A stretch of 64,000 nt of DNA from CAVURS01 sp963834425 (GCA_963834425.1 CAWIBR010000013.1:310001-374000); one strand, 5' to 3'; positions 1 through 9,440 are shown, counted from the stretch's first letter. Numbers and translations are program-made. The notes: a model not told the origin generated them from the sequence alone.

Positions 1-995
1 GGCCACGCCTGGGCGGTCGGCCAGGTCCCCAGCGGACCGGCGTACGTCGGTGAGTACGAGACCGCCCACGGGGTCGTGGTCGAGGTGCGCGTGGCGCAGG
101 GCGACGTCCGCCTGGACATGGTCCGGGCCGGCGCGGTGGTGCTCGCGATCTCGATCGTCGCGGTCGGCGGCGGCGGTCGCCCTCGGCGTCGTCCAGGCCC
201 GCCGGATCGCCCGGCCGCTGGTCGAGCTGGCCGGCAACGCCCAGCGCCTCGGGGCGGGGGAGTCGCGGATGATCCCCGTCGAGAGCGGGGTCGCGGAGGT
301 GGACCAGGTCGCCGGCGAGCTGGAGCGCAGCGCACGGCGGATGGCGGCGACGCTGGCGGCCGAGCGCGACTTCACCTCGGATGCCTCGCACCAGCTGCGG
401 ACCCCGTTGACCGCGCTCTCGATGCGGCTGGAGGAGATCGCGGCCGCCGAGACGGTCCACGGCGCCCAGGAGGAGGCCCGGATCGCGCTCGTCCAGGTCG
501 AGCGGCTGACCCAGGTCGTGCAGGACCTGCTGGCCCGGTCCCGTCGGGCCCATCAGGACTCGACCCAGGCGATCGCCGTGGACGACGTCGTGCGCCAGCA
601 GCAACAGGAGTGGTCGGCCGCGTTCGAGTCGGCCGGCCGAACGCTGCTCGTGGACGGCGAGGACGGGCTGTGGGTCGAGGCCACCGCGGGGGCCCTGGCG
701 CCAGGTGCTGTCGACCCTGCTCGACAACAGCCTGGTGCACGGCGCGGGCACCGTGGTGATGACGACGCGCAGCGCCGGCTCGTCGGTCGTCGTCGAGGTC
801 AGCGACGAGGGCCCGGGGGTGCCGCCCGAGCTGGGTCAGCGGATCTTCGCCCGCAGCGTCAGCAGTGCTGGCAGCACGGGGTTGGGTCTGGCGCTGGCCC
901 GCGACCTGGCGACGGCCGACGGCGGGCGGCTGGAGCTGCTGCACGGCGAACCCCCGACGTTCGCGGTCTTTCTCATCGCGGCCCGCGCGGGCTGA
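1..995 (+). CDS. Sensor histidine kinase, 3' part (5' end outside window; frame-broken)
   Basis: This is the C-terminal part of a membrane sensor kinase of a two-component system; no response regulator is in view. Frame 1 from base 1 gives the end of an extracytoplasmic segment, then a membrane helix around 125-200 that leads into a HAMP linker (RRIARPLVELA). The HisKA box DASHQLRTPLTAL places the phospho-accepting His at 389-391. The ATPase half has an N box (LLDNSLVHG, near 720), a G1 box (DEGPGV, near 808) and a G2 box (GLGLALARDLA). Two one-base frame breaks, near 170 and near 700, interrupt it, yet all boxes survive on both sides, so sequencing error is likelier than decay. The stimulus cannot be inferred. 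Confidence 0.85.
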
Positions 996-1004
996 CGGGG
1001 CGGA

Positions 1005-1490
1005 CTAGCCGGCCGGAGGGTCCTGCAGCTCCTTGAAGACGAACTTGCGGTAGGCCCAGAACCGGAAGACCGTGGCCAGCCCGGTGCCGATCACCGTCTT
1101 GGCCAGGTTGTCGGCGAGCACGCCCTCCTGATGGAGCACGTAGCGCGAGAAGCCGAGGCAGGCCATCGTGATCAGCAGGCCGATCGCGTTGATCAGCACG
1201 AAGAGCGCGAGCTCGTGGTGCACCGGCGCCCGCTGGCGGTGCCGGAAGGTCCAGTAGCGGCTGCCCAGCCAGGCCACGACGACCGACGCGCTGACCGAGA
1301 TGGCCGACGCCGTGAGCGGCTTGTCGTGCAGCGGCCCGGTGCCCCCGCCGTACACCAGCAGGTTGTAGACCCCGACGTCGACGACGAACGCGACCAGGCC
1401 GACGACGCCGAACTTCAGCAGCTCGCGATAGAAGACGTCGACCGCGCCGCGCATGCCCTTGCCGGGTGCGGTCCCCCCCGGTGGCGTCAC
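1005..1490 (-). CDS. GtrA family membrane protein
   Basis: A 161-residue protein with about four membrane helices, matching the GtrA family in length and layout (opening helix FGVVGLVAFVVDVGVYNLLV, closing motif FRFWAYRKFVFK). GtrA proteins are thought to flip or present lipid-linked sugars for cell-surface glycan modification; the substrate here is unknown. I chose the GTG at 1490 because a TAGGCT hexamer lies 8 bases upstream (1499-1504, minus strand), fitting a leaderless start; an ATG at 1454 is the alternative. The gene is divergent from purK, the same arrangement as Rv3277/Rv3276c in Mycobacterium tuberculosis, and converges with the kinase gene. Confidence 0.85.
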   Translation of the reverse strand: MTPPGGTAPGKGMRGAVDVFYRELLKFGVVGLVAFVVDVGVYNLLVYGGGTGPLHDKPLTASAISVSASVVVAWLGSRYWTFRHRQRAPVHHELALFVLINAIGLLITMACLGFSRYVLHQEGVLADNLAKTVIGTGLATVFRFWAYRKFVFKELQDPPAG

Positions 1491-1541
1491 GATCGTCGAG
1501 CCTAACTCGGCGCCGGTAGGCTCGCCGACCGTGAGGGCCGC
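1491..1541. promoter_or_regulatory. Divergent promoter gap, gtrA-like / purK
   Basis: A 51-base gap carries a TAGGCT -10-like hexamer on each strand: 1499-1504 (minus, 8 bases before the GTG at 1490) and 1517-1522 (plus). The purK transcript would have a leader of roughly a dozen bases with a GAGGG ribosome-binding site (1531-1535) before its ATG. No clear -35 element is visible. Confidence 0.5.
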
Positions 1542-2712
1542 ATGACGTTTCCCCGGGTCGGGGTGGTCGGTGGCGGTCAGCTCGCCCGGATGCTCGCGCC
1601 GCCCGCCGTCGCCCTCGGCGTGCACCTGCGGGTGCTGGCCGAGTCGCCATCGGCCAGCGCCGCCCAGGTGGTGCCCGACTCCCCGGTCGGCGCGGCCGAC
1701 GATCTGGACGCACTCTCGGCCTTCGCCGACGGGTGTGCGGTCGTCACCTTCGACCACGAGCACGTGCCCCAGACGCGTCCTGGCCGCGCTCGCCGCCGAC
1801 GGCGTGCCGCTGCGGCCCGGCCCATCGGCGCTGCTCTTCGCCCAGGACAAGGCCGCCATGCGCGCGCGGCTCAGCGAGGCCGGGATCCCGTGCCCGCCGT
1901 GGGCCCTGGTTCGGTCGGCCGCCGACCTCGCGGCGTTCGGCGAGCAGGTGGGCTGGCCGCTGGTCCTGAAGACCCCGACCGGCGGGTACGACGGCAAGGG
2001 CGTCCTCGTCGTCGACGACCTGGCCGCCGCGCAGTCCTGGCTGAGCCAGGCCGCAGCCTCCGGGTCGGCGCTGCTGGCCGAGGCCCGGGTCGACTTCGTC
2101 CGCGAGCTGGCCGTGCTGGTGGCCCGCAGCCCGATGGGTCAGGCGGCGCTCTGGCCGGTCGTCGAGACGGTGCAGACCGACGGCATCTGCACCGAGGTGA
2201 TCGCGCCCGCTCCGGGCCTGCACCCCGACCTGGCCGCTCGGGCCAGCGCCGCCGCCTTGAAGATCGCCGGAGACCTCGACGTCACCGGAGTCTTCGCGGT
2301 CGAGATGTTCGAGGTCCGGGACCCGGAAAGGCCCGATGGCTCAGGCGATTTCGTCGTCAACGAGCTCGCCATGCGGCCGCACAACTCGGGCCACTGGACG
2401 ATCGACGGCAGCGTCACGAGCCAGTTCGAGCAGCACTTGCGCGCGGTGCTCGACCTGCCGCTCGGCTCGACCGAGCCGACCGCCCGGTGGTCGGTCATGG
2501 TCAACGTGCTGGGCGGTGATCATCCCGACCTCTATCGCGCCTACCTGCACGTCATGGCGCGCGACCCCGGCGTGAAGGTGCACATGTACGGCAAGGAGGT
2601 CCGGCCGGGGCGCAAGGTCGGGCACGTGACCGTGTGCGGCGACGACCTGGCCGACGTCCGCGCGCGGGCCCAGCACGCCGCCGACTACATCCGCGGGATC
2701 ATTCTCGAATGA
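1542..2712 (+). CDS. purK: 5-(carboxyamino)imidazole ribonucleotide synthase PurK (one frame break)
   Basis: PurK uses ATP and bicarbonate to N-carboxylate aminoimidazole ribonucleotide in cytoplasmic purine synthesis and hands the product to PurE. The protein opens with a nucleotide-binding turn (GVVGGGQLARML), has the ATP-grasp glycine loop (PTGGYDGKG) and the PurK signature MRPHNSGHWTIDG near the C-terminal third. A single frame break near 1771-1778, just after FDHEHVPQ, separates the first 77 residues from the rest; the sequence is otherwise full length for the family. A GAGGG ribosome-binding site precedes the ATG. The stop overlaps the purE start (ATGA), so the two are translationally coupled. 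Confidence 0.93.
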
Positions 2713-3257
2713 CAGCCCAACCGGATGACCCCCAGCCGCTCGTCGGCGTCGTGATGGGCAGCGACTCGGACTGGCCGGTGATGAGCGCGGCCGTCACGGC
2801 GCTGGAGGAGTTCGACGTCGCCTGCGAGGTCGACGTCGTCTCGGCCCACCGGATGCCCCGGGACATGCTGGAGTACGGCGAGTCGGCCGCGGCCCGCGGG
2901 CTGCGGGTGCTGATCGCCGGTGCCGGTGGAGCCGCCCACCTGCCCGGCATGCTCGCCTCGGTCACCCCCTTGCCGGTCATCGGGGTGCCGGTGCCGCTGG
3001 CCCACCTGGACGGACTGGACTCACTGCTCTCGATCGTGCAGATGCCCGGGGGTGTCCCGGTGGCGACGGTCTCGGTCGGCGGCGCCCGCAACGCCGGGCT
3101 GCTGGCTGTGCGGATCCTGGCCGCAGGCGCCGACGACCCGGCCGCCGCGCTGCGACAGCGCATGGTCGACTTCCAGGCCGGCCTGCGCGAGGAGGCCCAG
3201 GCCAAGGGCGCCCGCCTCCGGGCCCAGCGAACCCGCCCCATCGGCTTCGGCCACTGA
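2709..3257 (+). CDS. purE: N5-carboxyaminoimidazole ribonucleotide mutase PurE
   Basis: PurE moves the carboxylate of N5-CAIR to carbon 4, the step after PurK. The 182-residue protein has all class I PurE marks: GSDSDW at the start, SAHRMP, the glycine-rich GAGGAAHLPGM and QMPGGVPVATVSVG. The ATG at 2709 overlaps the purK stop by four bases, which decides the start. The C-terminus has a short extension rich in Lys/Arg/Ala beyond the usual core. The gene converges with the CoA-binding protein gene six bases away, leaving no room for an ordinary terminator. Confidence 0.95.
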   Translation: MTAQPDDPQPLVGVVMGSDSDWPVMSAAVTALEEFDVACEVDVVSAHRMPRDMLEYGESAAARGLRVLIAGAGGAAHLPGMLASVTPLPVIGVPVPLAHLDGLDSLLSIVQMPGGVPVATVSVGGARNAGLLAVRILAAGADDPAAALRQRMVDFQAGLREEAQAKGARLRAQRTRPIGFGH

Positions 3258-3263
3258 CTGGGG

Positions 3264-3692
3264 TCAGAGCAGGCCGAGCTTGGGGGCCTCGATCGCCGGG
3301 CAGGCGTCCATGACGACGTCCAGGCCGGCCGCGCGAGCCCGCGCGGCCGCGTCCTCGTCGACGATCCCCAGCTGCATCCAGACCGCACCGATGCCGAGCC
3401 GTTCGCGCTGGGCGATCGCGTCATCGACGACCCGCCCGACCCGCGAGGAGTTCACGAAACAGTCCACGACGTCCACCGCGGTGCCGTCGGGGATGTCGGC
3501 CAACGTGCGGTAGCCGGCCTCGCCGTGCACCTCGACCGCCCGCGGGTGGACCGGGATGATGCGCTGGCCGATCCGCTGCAGCAGCGCGGCGATGCCGTAC
3601 GCGTCGCGGCTGCGGTCCTGGGACAGACCCACGACGGCCCAGGTGCCCTGGGTCCGCAGCAGGCGCTCGACCGTCGCCGGGTCGCCGATCAT
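3264..3692 (-). CDS. CoA-binding domain protein (YccU/CoA_binding_2 type)
   Basis: A 142-residue single-domain Rossmann protein of the CoA_binding_2 family (VVGLSQDRSRDAYGIA near residue 20; CFVNSSRVGRVVDDAI in the middle; VMDACPAIEAPKL at the end). Members bind CoA-like nucleotides through a fold shared with succinyl-CoA synthetase alpha, but a reaction is not established. The ATG overlaps the stop of rmlC by four bases (ATGA), so it is the second gene of an rmlC operon although a role in rhamnose synthesis is not obvious. Confidence 0.8.
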   Translation of the reverse strand: MIGDPATVERLLRTQGTWAVVGLSQDRSRDAYGIAALLQRIGQRIIPVHPRAVEVHGEAGYRTLADIPDGTAVDVVDCFVNSSRVGRVVDDAIAQRERLGIGAVWMQLGIVDEDAAARARAAGLDVVMDACPAIEAPKLGLL

Positions 3693-4318
3693 GCCGTCAC
3701 GGCCCGGGCCAGTCCGGCGCGGAAGGCCAGGACCTCGTCGTACGTCGGGAGGAGGCCGGCTGCGCGGACCTCGGCCAGCGTCGGCGCCTCGGCGTCCTTG
3801 GGCGAGAGGCGCAGGTCGAGCTGGCGACCGTCGCGGCCCCGGTCCGGCCACTGGATCGCCAGGTCGGGGTCGCGGGGGTTGATGCCGTGTTCGCGGGCCG
3901 GCGCGTAGGGCGCGGAGCACAGGTAGCTCACGGTCGAACCGTCGGCCAGCGAGACAAAGGCGTGGCCCAGGCCCTCGGAGATATAGACCGCGCGCCGGTC
4001 GATGTCGTCGAGCAGCACCGAGTCCCACTCCCCGAAGGTCGGCGAGCCCACCCGGAGGTCGACGATCACGTCGAGGACGGCGCCGGAAGGGCAGGTGACG
4101 TACTTGGCCTGGCTGGGCGGCAGCTGGGCGAAATGCACGCCGCGCAGGACGCCCGCGGCCGAGACCGACAGGTTGGCCTGTCGCAGATCGAGCGGGTGGC
4201 CGGCCACGCGCTCGAACTCGCTCCCGGCGAACCACTCGAGGAACACCCCGCGTTCGTCGGGGCGCAACTGGGGCGTCAGCACCCAGGCGCCCTCGATCGG
4301 CAGAGGCGAGATGTCCAC
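3689..4318 (-). CDS. rmlC: dTDP-4-dehydrorhamnose 3,5-epimerase RmlC
   Basis: RmlC epimerises dTDP-4-keto-6-deoxyglucose at C3 and C5, the third step to dTDP-L-rhamnose. The 209-residue protein has the cupin-fold signature LRGVHFAQLPPSQAK with the catalytic His, the GHAFVSLADGSTVSYLCS segment with the active-site Tyr, and NPRDPDLAIQWP near the end. The GTG at 4318 gives a family-typical N-terminus and sits 7 bases downstream of a TAGCCT hexamer (4326-4331, minus), consistent with a leaderless message. It is divergent from rmlD across only 18 bases and followed by an overlapping CoA-binding gene. Confidence 0.93.
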   Translation of the reverse strand: MDISPLPIEGAWVLTPQLRPDERGVFLEWFAGSEFERVAGHPLDLRQANLSVSAAGVLRGVHFAQLPPSQAKYVTCPSGAVLDVIVDLRVGSPTFGEWDSVLLDDIDRRAVYISEGLGHAFVSLADGSTVSYLCSAPYAPAREHGINPRDPDLAIQWPDRGRDGRQLDLRLSPKDAEAPTLAEVRAAGLLPTYDEVLAFRAGLARAVTA

Positions 4319-4336
4319 GAGTGGCAGGCTAGTCGA
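4319..4336. promoter_or_regulatory. 18-bp divergent gap rmlC / rmlD
   Basis: Only 18 bases separate the two GTG starts. The minus strand has TAGCCT at 4326-4331. The plus strand offers only the imperfect CAGGCT (4325-4330), opposite almost the same bases, 6 bases before the rmlD GTG. Two promoters here must overlap face to face. Confidence 0.4.
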
Positions 4337-5189
4337 GTGCGCATCCTCGTCACCGGCGCTGCCGGCATGCTCGGCCGCGACCTCGCCCAGGACCTCGGGG
4401 TGGCCGGCGCCACGATCAGCACCGCGACCCGGGCCGACCTCGATCTCACCGATGCCGACGCCTGCGCCAAGGCGGTCGAGCAGCACGAGGTCGTGGTCAA
4501 CGCGGCGGCCTGGACGGCGGTCGACGACGCGGAGACGCAGGAGGCCGGCAGCCTTCGCCGTCAACGGCACGGGGGCGGCCAACCTGGCCCGGGCCTGTGA
4601 CCAGGCGGGGGCCCGGCTGGTGCACCTCTCGACCGACTACGTCTTCGACGGCAGCGCCAGCACGCCGTACGACGAGAGCACCCTGCCGGCGCCGGCCTCC
4701 GCCTACGGTCGCACCAAGGCCGCCGGCGAGTGGGCCGCCGCCGCGCTGTGTGCCGACACCCTGATCGTGCGCACCGCCTGGCTCTACGGCGCGCACGGGC
4801 GATGTTTCCCCCGGACCATCGCCGCCGCGCTGGCCCAGCGCCCGACCCTCGATGTCGTCACCGACCAGATCGGCCAGCCGACCTGGACCCGCGATGTGGC
4901 CGAACTCGTGCGCGAGCTGCTGGCCGCCCGGGCTCCGGCCGGGACCTATCACGCAACGTCGTCCGGGCAGACCTCCTGGCTCGGCTTCGCCCGGGCCGTG
5001 GCCGAGAGCGTCGGTGCCGACCCGGCGCGGGTGCGGGAGGCGACGTCCGCGCAGGTCGTGCGACCGGCCGCTCGCCCGGCCTACTCCGTCCTGGGCCACC
5101 GCACCCTCGAGCACGCGGGGGTCGACCCGATCGGGCCGTGGGACGAGCGCTGGGCCGTGGCCGCGTCGACCGTGCTGGCCGACCTCTAG
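4337..5189 (+). CDS. rmlD: dTDP-4-dehydrorhamnose reductase RmlD (one frame break)
   Basis: RmlD reduces dTDP-4-keto-L-rhamnose with NAD(P)H, the last step of dTDP-L-rhamnose synthesis. An extended SDR protein of about 284 residues: N-terminal GAAGMLGRDLAQDLG nucleotide loop, HLSTDYVFDGS in the middle and the catalytic YGRTK (Tyr-x-x-x-Lys). The reading frame slips once near 4545-4553, between NAAAWTAVDDAE and FAVNGTGAANLARAC; the total length is not a multiple of three, which confirms an indel. The GTG at 4337 is set by the glycine loop that begins at once. It converges with rmlA. Confidence 0.92.
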
Positions 5190-5200
5190 ACGCCGGCCGG

Positions 5201-6070
5201 CTAGCGGCCGCGGGCGAGCAGGCCGAGCAGGTAGGTGCCGTAGCCGGACTTCAGCAGGGGCTCGGCGCGCTCCCGCAGGTCGTCGTCAGAGAGGAAGCCC
5301 TGGCGCCACGCGACCTCCTCGGGGCAGCCGATCTTGAGCGCCTGGCGCGACTCGACCACCCGGACGAACTCGCCCGCGGCCATCAGCGAGTCGAAGGTCC
5401 CGGTGTCCAGCCAGGCCGTGCCGCGGGGCAGCACTTCCACGGCCAGCCGCCCCTGGTCGAGGTAGGTGCGGTTGACGTCGGTGATCTCCAGCTCGCCGCG
5501 CGCCGACGGCTGCAGGCCCTGGGCGATCGCGATCACGTCGTTGTCGTAGAAGTAGAGGCCCGGCACGGCGTAGTCGCTCCGTGGCTCGATCGGCTTCTCC
5601 TGCAACGAGATCGCCCGGCCTTGGGCGTCGAACTCGACCACGCCGTAGGCCCCGGGGTCAGCCACGTGATAGGCGAAGACCAGGGCGCCGTCCAGATTGA
5701 TGTGCCGGGCCAACCGGGTGCCCAGGCCGGGCCCGTAGAACAGGTTGTCGCCCAGCACCAGGCTGACCTTGTCGCTGCCCACGAAGTCGGCGCCGATCAT
5801 GAACGCCTGGGCCAGCCCCTCCGGGGCCGGCTGTTGCGCATAGCTGATCGAGATGCCGTACGCCGACCCGTCACCCAACAGCCGCTCGAACTGCTCGGCG
5901 TCGTGCGGGGTGGTGATCACGAGCACATCGCGGATGCCGGCCATGATCAGCGTGCTGAGCGGGTAGTAGATCATCGGCTTGTCATAGACCGGGACCAACT
6001 GCTTGCTCAGACCCATGGTGATGGGGTGCAGCCGGGAGCCCGTGCCGCCGGCCAGGATGATCCCGCGCAT
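5201..6070 (-). CDS. rmlA: Glucose-1-phosphate thymidylyltransferase RmlA
   Basis: RmlA joins glucose-1-phosphate and dTTP to give dTDP-glucose, entering the rhamnose pathway and usually inhibited by dTDP-rhamnose. The 289-residue protein has the intact nucleotidyltransferase signature LAGGTGSRLHPIT followed by SKQLVPVYDKPMIYYPLS, the metal-binding GDNLFYG and EKP (residue about 160). Length and motifs match the short RmlA class without interruption. The ATG at 6070 follows a TACGGT hexamer (6079-6084, minus) by 8 bases. The gene is divergent from rmlB and convergent with rmlD. Confidence 0.96.
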   Translation of the reverse strand: MRGIILAGGTGSRLHPITMGLSKQLVPVYDKPMIYYPLSTLIMAGIRDVLVITTPHDAEQFERLLGDGSAYGISISYAQQPAPEGLAQAFMIGADFVGSDKVSLVLGDNLFYGPGLGTRLARHINLDGALVFAYHVADPGAYGVVEFDAQGRAISLQEKPIEPRSDYAVPGLYFYDNDVIAIAQGLQPSARGELEITDVNRTYLDQGRLAVEVLPRGTAWLDTGTFDSLMAAGEFVRVVESRQALKIGCPEEVAWRQGFLSDDDLRERAEPLLKSGYGTYLLGLLARGR

Positions 6071-6105
6071 GGGACCCCACCGTAGTCGCGGGCTAGCCTG
6101 TCGCC
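6071..6105. promoter_or_regulatory. Divergent leaderless-type promoter pair rmlA / rmlB
   Basis: The 35-base gap holds TACGGT (6079-6084, minus strand, 8 bases before the rmlA ATG) and TAGCCT (6094-6099, plus strand, 6 bases before the rmlB GTG). Both spacings would put the first transcribed base at or next to the start codon. Confidence 0.55.
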
Positions 6106-7095
6106 GTGAAACTGCTCGTGACCGGGGGTGCCGGCTTCATCGGATCGCACTACGTGCGGCAGGCGTTGTCGGGGGCCTATCCCGACCTGGTCGATGCCGA
6201 CGTGGTGGTGCTGGATGCCCTGACCTACGCGGGGAGCAAGACCAACCTGGCCCCGGTCGCGGGTTCCTCGCGGCTGACCTTCGTGCACGGCGACATCTGC
6301 AACGTCGACCTGGTGGACCAGCTGGTCGAGGCGGCCGACCAGGTCGTGCACTTCGCCGCCGAGAGCCACGTCGACCGGTCGATCCTCGGCGCGGCCGACT
6401 TCGTGCGGACCAACGTGCTGGGCACCCAGACCCTGCTGGACGCCGCGATGCGGCACGGCGTCGACCGCTTCGTGCACGTCTCGACCGACGAGGTCTACGG
6501 CTCGATCGAGACCGGCTCGTGGCCGGAAACCGATCCGCTGCAACCCAATTCGCCGTACGCCGCCAGCAAGGCCAGCAGCGATCTGATCGCCCTCGCCTAC
6601 GCCAGGACCCACGGCGTGCCGGTCACCGTGACCCGCTGCTCGAACAACTACGGGCCCTACCAGTTCCCGGAGAAGGTCATCCCGCTCTTCGCGACCAACC
6701 TGCTCGACGGCGGCTCGGTCCCGCTCTACGGCGATGGCCGCAACGTGCGGGACTGGCTGCACGTCGACGACCACTGCCGGGGGATCGAGCTGGTCCGTTC
6801 GGGCGGGCGCGCAGGCGAGGTCTACAACATCGGCGGCGGCACCGAGCTCAGCAACAAGGAGCTGACCGCGCTGCTGCTCGAAGCAGTCGGCGCCGACTGG
6901 TCCAGCGTGACGCCGGTCGAGGACCGCAAGGGGCACGACCTGCGCTACTCGGTGGACATCACCAAGATCAACACCGAGCTCGGCTACGCGCCGCGGATGC
7001 CGTTCGACCAGGGGCTCACCGACACCGTCGCGTGGTACCGCGACCACCGGGACTGGTGGGAGCCGCTGAAGGCCCGGGCCGCCCTGCCGGCGTGA
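6106..7095 (+). CDS. rmlB: dTDP-glucose 4,6-dehydratase RmlB
   Basis: RmlB oxidises and dehydrates dTDP-glucose to dTDP-4-keto-6-deoxyglucose. The 329-residue extended SDR has GGAGFIGSHYV at the start, AAESHVDRSI, the catalytic STDEVYG (Thr-Asp-Glu) and YAASKASSD (Tyr-x-x-x-Lys), then YGPYQFPEKVIPLF and a C-terminal substrate domain. The GTG at 6106 lies 6 bases after TAGCCT. The frame is intact. It is convergent with ugd, one base apart. Confidence 0.96.
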   Translation: MKLLVTGGAGFIGSHYVRQALSGAYPDLVDADVVVLDALTYAGSKTNLAPVAGSSRLTFVHGDICNVDLVDQLVEAADQVVHFAAESHVDRSILGAADFVRTNVLGTQTLLDAAMRHGVDRFVHVSTDEVYGSIETGSWPETDPLQPNSPYAASKASSDLIALAYARTHGVPVTVTRCSNNYGPYQFPEKVIPLFATNLLDGGSVPLYGDGRNVRDWLHVDDHCRGIELVRSGGRAGEVYNIGGGTELSNKELTALLLEAVGADWSSVTPVEDRKGHDLRYSVDITKINTELGYAPRMPFDQGLTDTVAWYRDHRDWWEPLKARAALPA

Positions 7096-7096
7096 C

Positions 7097-8415
7097 TCAG
7101 GCTGTCGGCCGGCCGAGGGCGCGGTAGGTCCAGCCGGCGGCGCGCCAGGGCGCCGGGTCCAGCACGTTGCGGCCGTCGACCAGCCGGCGTTCCTTGACGA
7201 TCGCGCCGAGCGCGGCCGGGTCGATCTCGCGATAGGCCGGCCACTCGGTCAGGTGGAGCACGACAGTTGCACCCTGGCAAGCCTCGTCGATCGAGTCGGC
7301 GTAGCCGAGATCGGGCCAGAGCTTGCGGGCGTTGTCGAGGGCTCGGGGGTCGTGCACGGTGACATGCCCACCCTGCAAGCGGATCTGGGCGGCGACGTTG
7401 AGTGCGGGGGAGTCGCGGATGTCGTCGCTGTCCGGCTTGAACGCGGCGCCGAGCACGGCGATCCGGTGGCCCAGGAAGGAGCCCTCGCACTGCACGCGCG
7501 CGAGGTCGACCATCCGGGAGCGCCGACGCTGGTTGATCGCGTCGACCTCGCGCAGGAAGGTCAGCGCCTGGTCGGCGCCCAGCTCGCCGGCCCGGGCCAT
7601 GAAGGCCCGGATGTCCTTGGGCAGGCAGCCGCCGCCGAAGCCCAGCCCGGCGCCGAGGAACTTGCGGCCGATCCGGTCATCGTGACCCAGCGCGTCGGCC
7701 AGGGCCACGACGTCGGCACCCGCCGCCTCGCACACCTCGGACATGGCGTTGATGAAGGAGATCTTGGTGGCCAGGAACGAGTTCGCGGCCGCCTTGACCA
7801 GCTCGGCCGTGGCCAGGTCGGTGACGATCCGCGGCGTCCCGTCGGCCAGGCACGCGGCGTACACCTGGTCGAGGAGGTCGGCGGCGGCGGGCGTGCTGAC
7901 GCCGTAGACCAGCCGGTTCGGGCTCACGGTGTCCTCGATCGCGTGCCCCTCGCGCAGGAACTCGGGGTTCCAGGCCAGCTGCACGTCGGCACCGGCGGGC
8001 GCCAGCGTGCGGCGAGCCGCGCGGCCAGCCGGGCGGCCGTGCCGACCGGCACGGTCGACTTGCCGACGACGAGCGTCGGCCGGGTGAGGTACGGCGCGAG
8101 CAGGTCGACCGAGGAGTCGACGTAGGTGAGGTCGGCGGCGAACTCGCCGCGTTGCTGCGGGGTGCCGACGCAGATGAAGTGGACGTCGGCGTCGGCCAGG
8201 GCCGCGAAGTCGGAGGTGAAGGTCAGCCGGCCGGTGGCCAGGGTCCGCTCGAGCAGGTCGTCCAGGCCGGGCTCGTAGAACGGCGCGCGAGCGGCGGCCA
8301 GCGAGGCGACCTTCTCCTCGTCGACGTCGACCGCCACCACGGTGTGCCCGAGGTCGGCCATGCACGCCGCGTGCACGGCGCCGAGGTAGCCGGTACCGAT
8401 GACCGAGATGCGCAC
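7097..8415 (-). CDS. ugd: UDP-glucose 6-dehydrogenase (one frame break)
   Basis: This NAD-dependent enzyme oxidises UDP-glucose twice to UDP-glucuronate for envelope polysaccharides. About 439 residues: N-terminal Rossmann loop VIGTGYLGAVHAACMA, VGKSTVPVGTA in the first domain, the central LVKAAANSFLATKISF, the catalytic Cys in GFGGGCLPKD, and the C-terminal FKPDSDDIRDSPAL. One frame break near 8010-8030 lies between VGTAARLAARLA and GADVQLAWNPEFLREG. The GTG at 8415 is chosen because the Rossmann strand starts immediately and a TACCCT hexamer (8422-8427, minus) lies 6 bases upstream. UDP-galactose or UDP-N-acetylhexosamine as substrate is less likely given the separate wecC gene. Confidence 0.88.
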
Positions 8416-8446
8416 CGGTGGAGGGTACTGGCCTACGTTGACGGGC
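8416..8446. promoter_or_regulatory. Divergent leaderless-type promoter pair ugd / oxidoreductase
   Basis: In a 31-base gap TACCCT on the minus strand (8422-8427) stands 6 bases from the ugd GTG, and TACGTT on the plus strand (8434-8439) stands 7 bases from the ATG at 8447. Confidence 0.55.
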
Positions 8447-9434
8447 ATGCGCTTCGGAATCTTCGTCCCCCAGGGCTGGCGGCTCGACCTGACCGGCATC
8501 GACCCGGCGGAGCACTGGCCGACCATGCTGCGGCCTGGCCCGTCGGGCCGAGGCCGGTCCGTGGGAGTCGATCTGGGTCTACGACCACTTCCACACGGTG
8601 CCGATGCCGACCGAGGAGGCCACCCACGAGGCGTGGACGCTGATGGCCGCCTTCGCCGCCGCCACCGAGACGATCCGGCTCGGCCAGATGTGCACCTGCA
8701 TGACCTACCGCCAGCCGACCTACCTGGCCAAGGTCGCGGCGACCATCGACCTGATCTCGGCCGGACGGCTGGAGATGGGCATCGGCGCCGGCTGGTACGA
8801 GCACGAGTGGCGGGCCTACGGCTACGGCTTCCCGTCGGCCGGCGAGCGGATCGCCCGGCTCGACGAGGGCGTCCAGATCATGCGCCAGATGTGGACCGAG
8901 GGCACCGCCACCCTGCACGGCCAGCAGTACGACGTGGACGGCGCGCGCTGCTACCCGCTGCCGCTGCAGGCCGGCGGCCCGCCGCTGTGGATCGCCGGCG
9001 GCGGCGAGCGCAAGACGCTGCGGATCGCGGCCCAGCACGCGGCGTACACCAACTTCGACGGCGACCCGGAGGGCTTCCGGCACAAGTCCGAGATCCTGGC
9101 CGCGCACTGCTCGGACGTCGGCCGGGACTTCGCCGAGATCACCCGCAGCGCCAACTACAACGTCGTCGTCGGGGCCGACGAGGCCGAGGTCGCCGAGCGG
9201 ATGGGCTGGCTGCGGGCGCACTACGAGGCCCTGCTGCCGGCGGAGCTGGTGGAGCGCAACATCGGCAACTTCACCGACAGCCTGCTCTTCGGCACGACCG
9301 AGCAGCTGGCCGAGCGGCTGCAGGGCATGGCCGCCCTCGGGCTCGGTTACACGATCACCAACTTCCCGGAGTCGGCCTACGACACCTCCGGCGTCGAGCT
9401 GTTCGAGCGCGAGGTCGTCCCCGCGCTCGCCTGA
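8447..9434 (+). CDS. LLM-class F420-dependent oxidoreductase (one frame break)
   Basis: A luciferase-like TIM-barrel protein of about 329 residues, most like F420-dependent actinobacterial oxidoreductases. The start MRFGIFVPQGWRLD is the family's first strand; VYDHFHTVP, TETIRLGQM and GRLEMGIGAGWYEHE follow, the last being the typical cofactor-side loop; LWIAGGGERKTLRIAAQ is the second phosphate-binding region. A frame break near 8527-8535 separates the first 29 residues from the rest. The substrate cannot be predicted; the link to the neighbouring glycan genes may be only positional. The ATG sits 7 bases after TACGTT. Confidence 0.85.
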
Positions 9435-9440
9435 CCGGGC

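Noticed and set aside
1005..1997. Long upstream extension of the GtrA-like frame to 1997
   Set aside because: It would run through the start of purK on the other strand; the family begins near residue 1 of the GTG-1490 start, which also has a -10-like hexamer.
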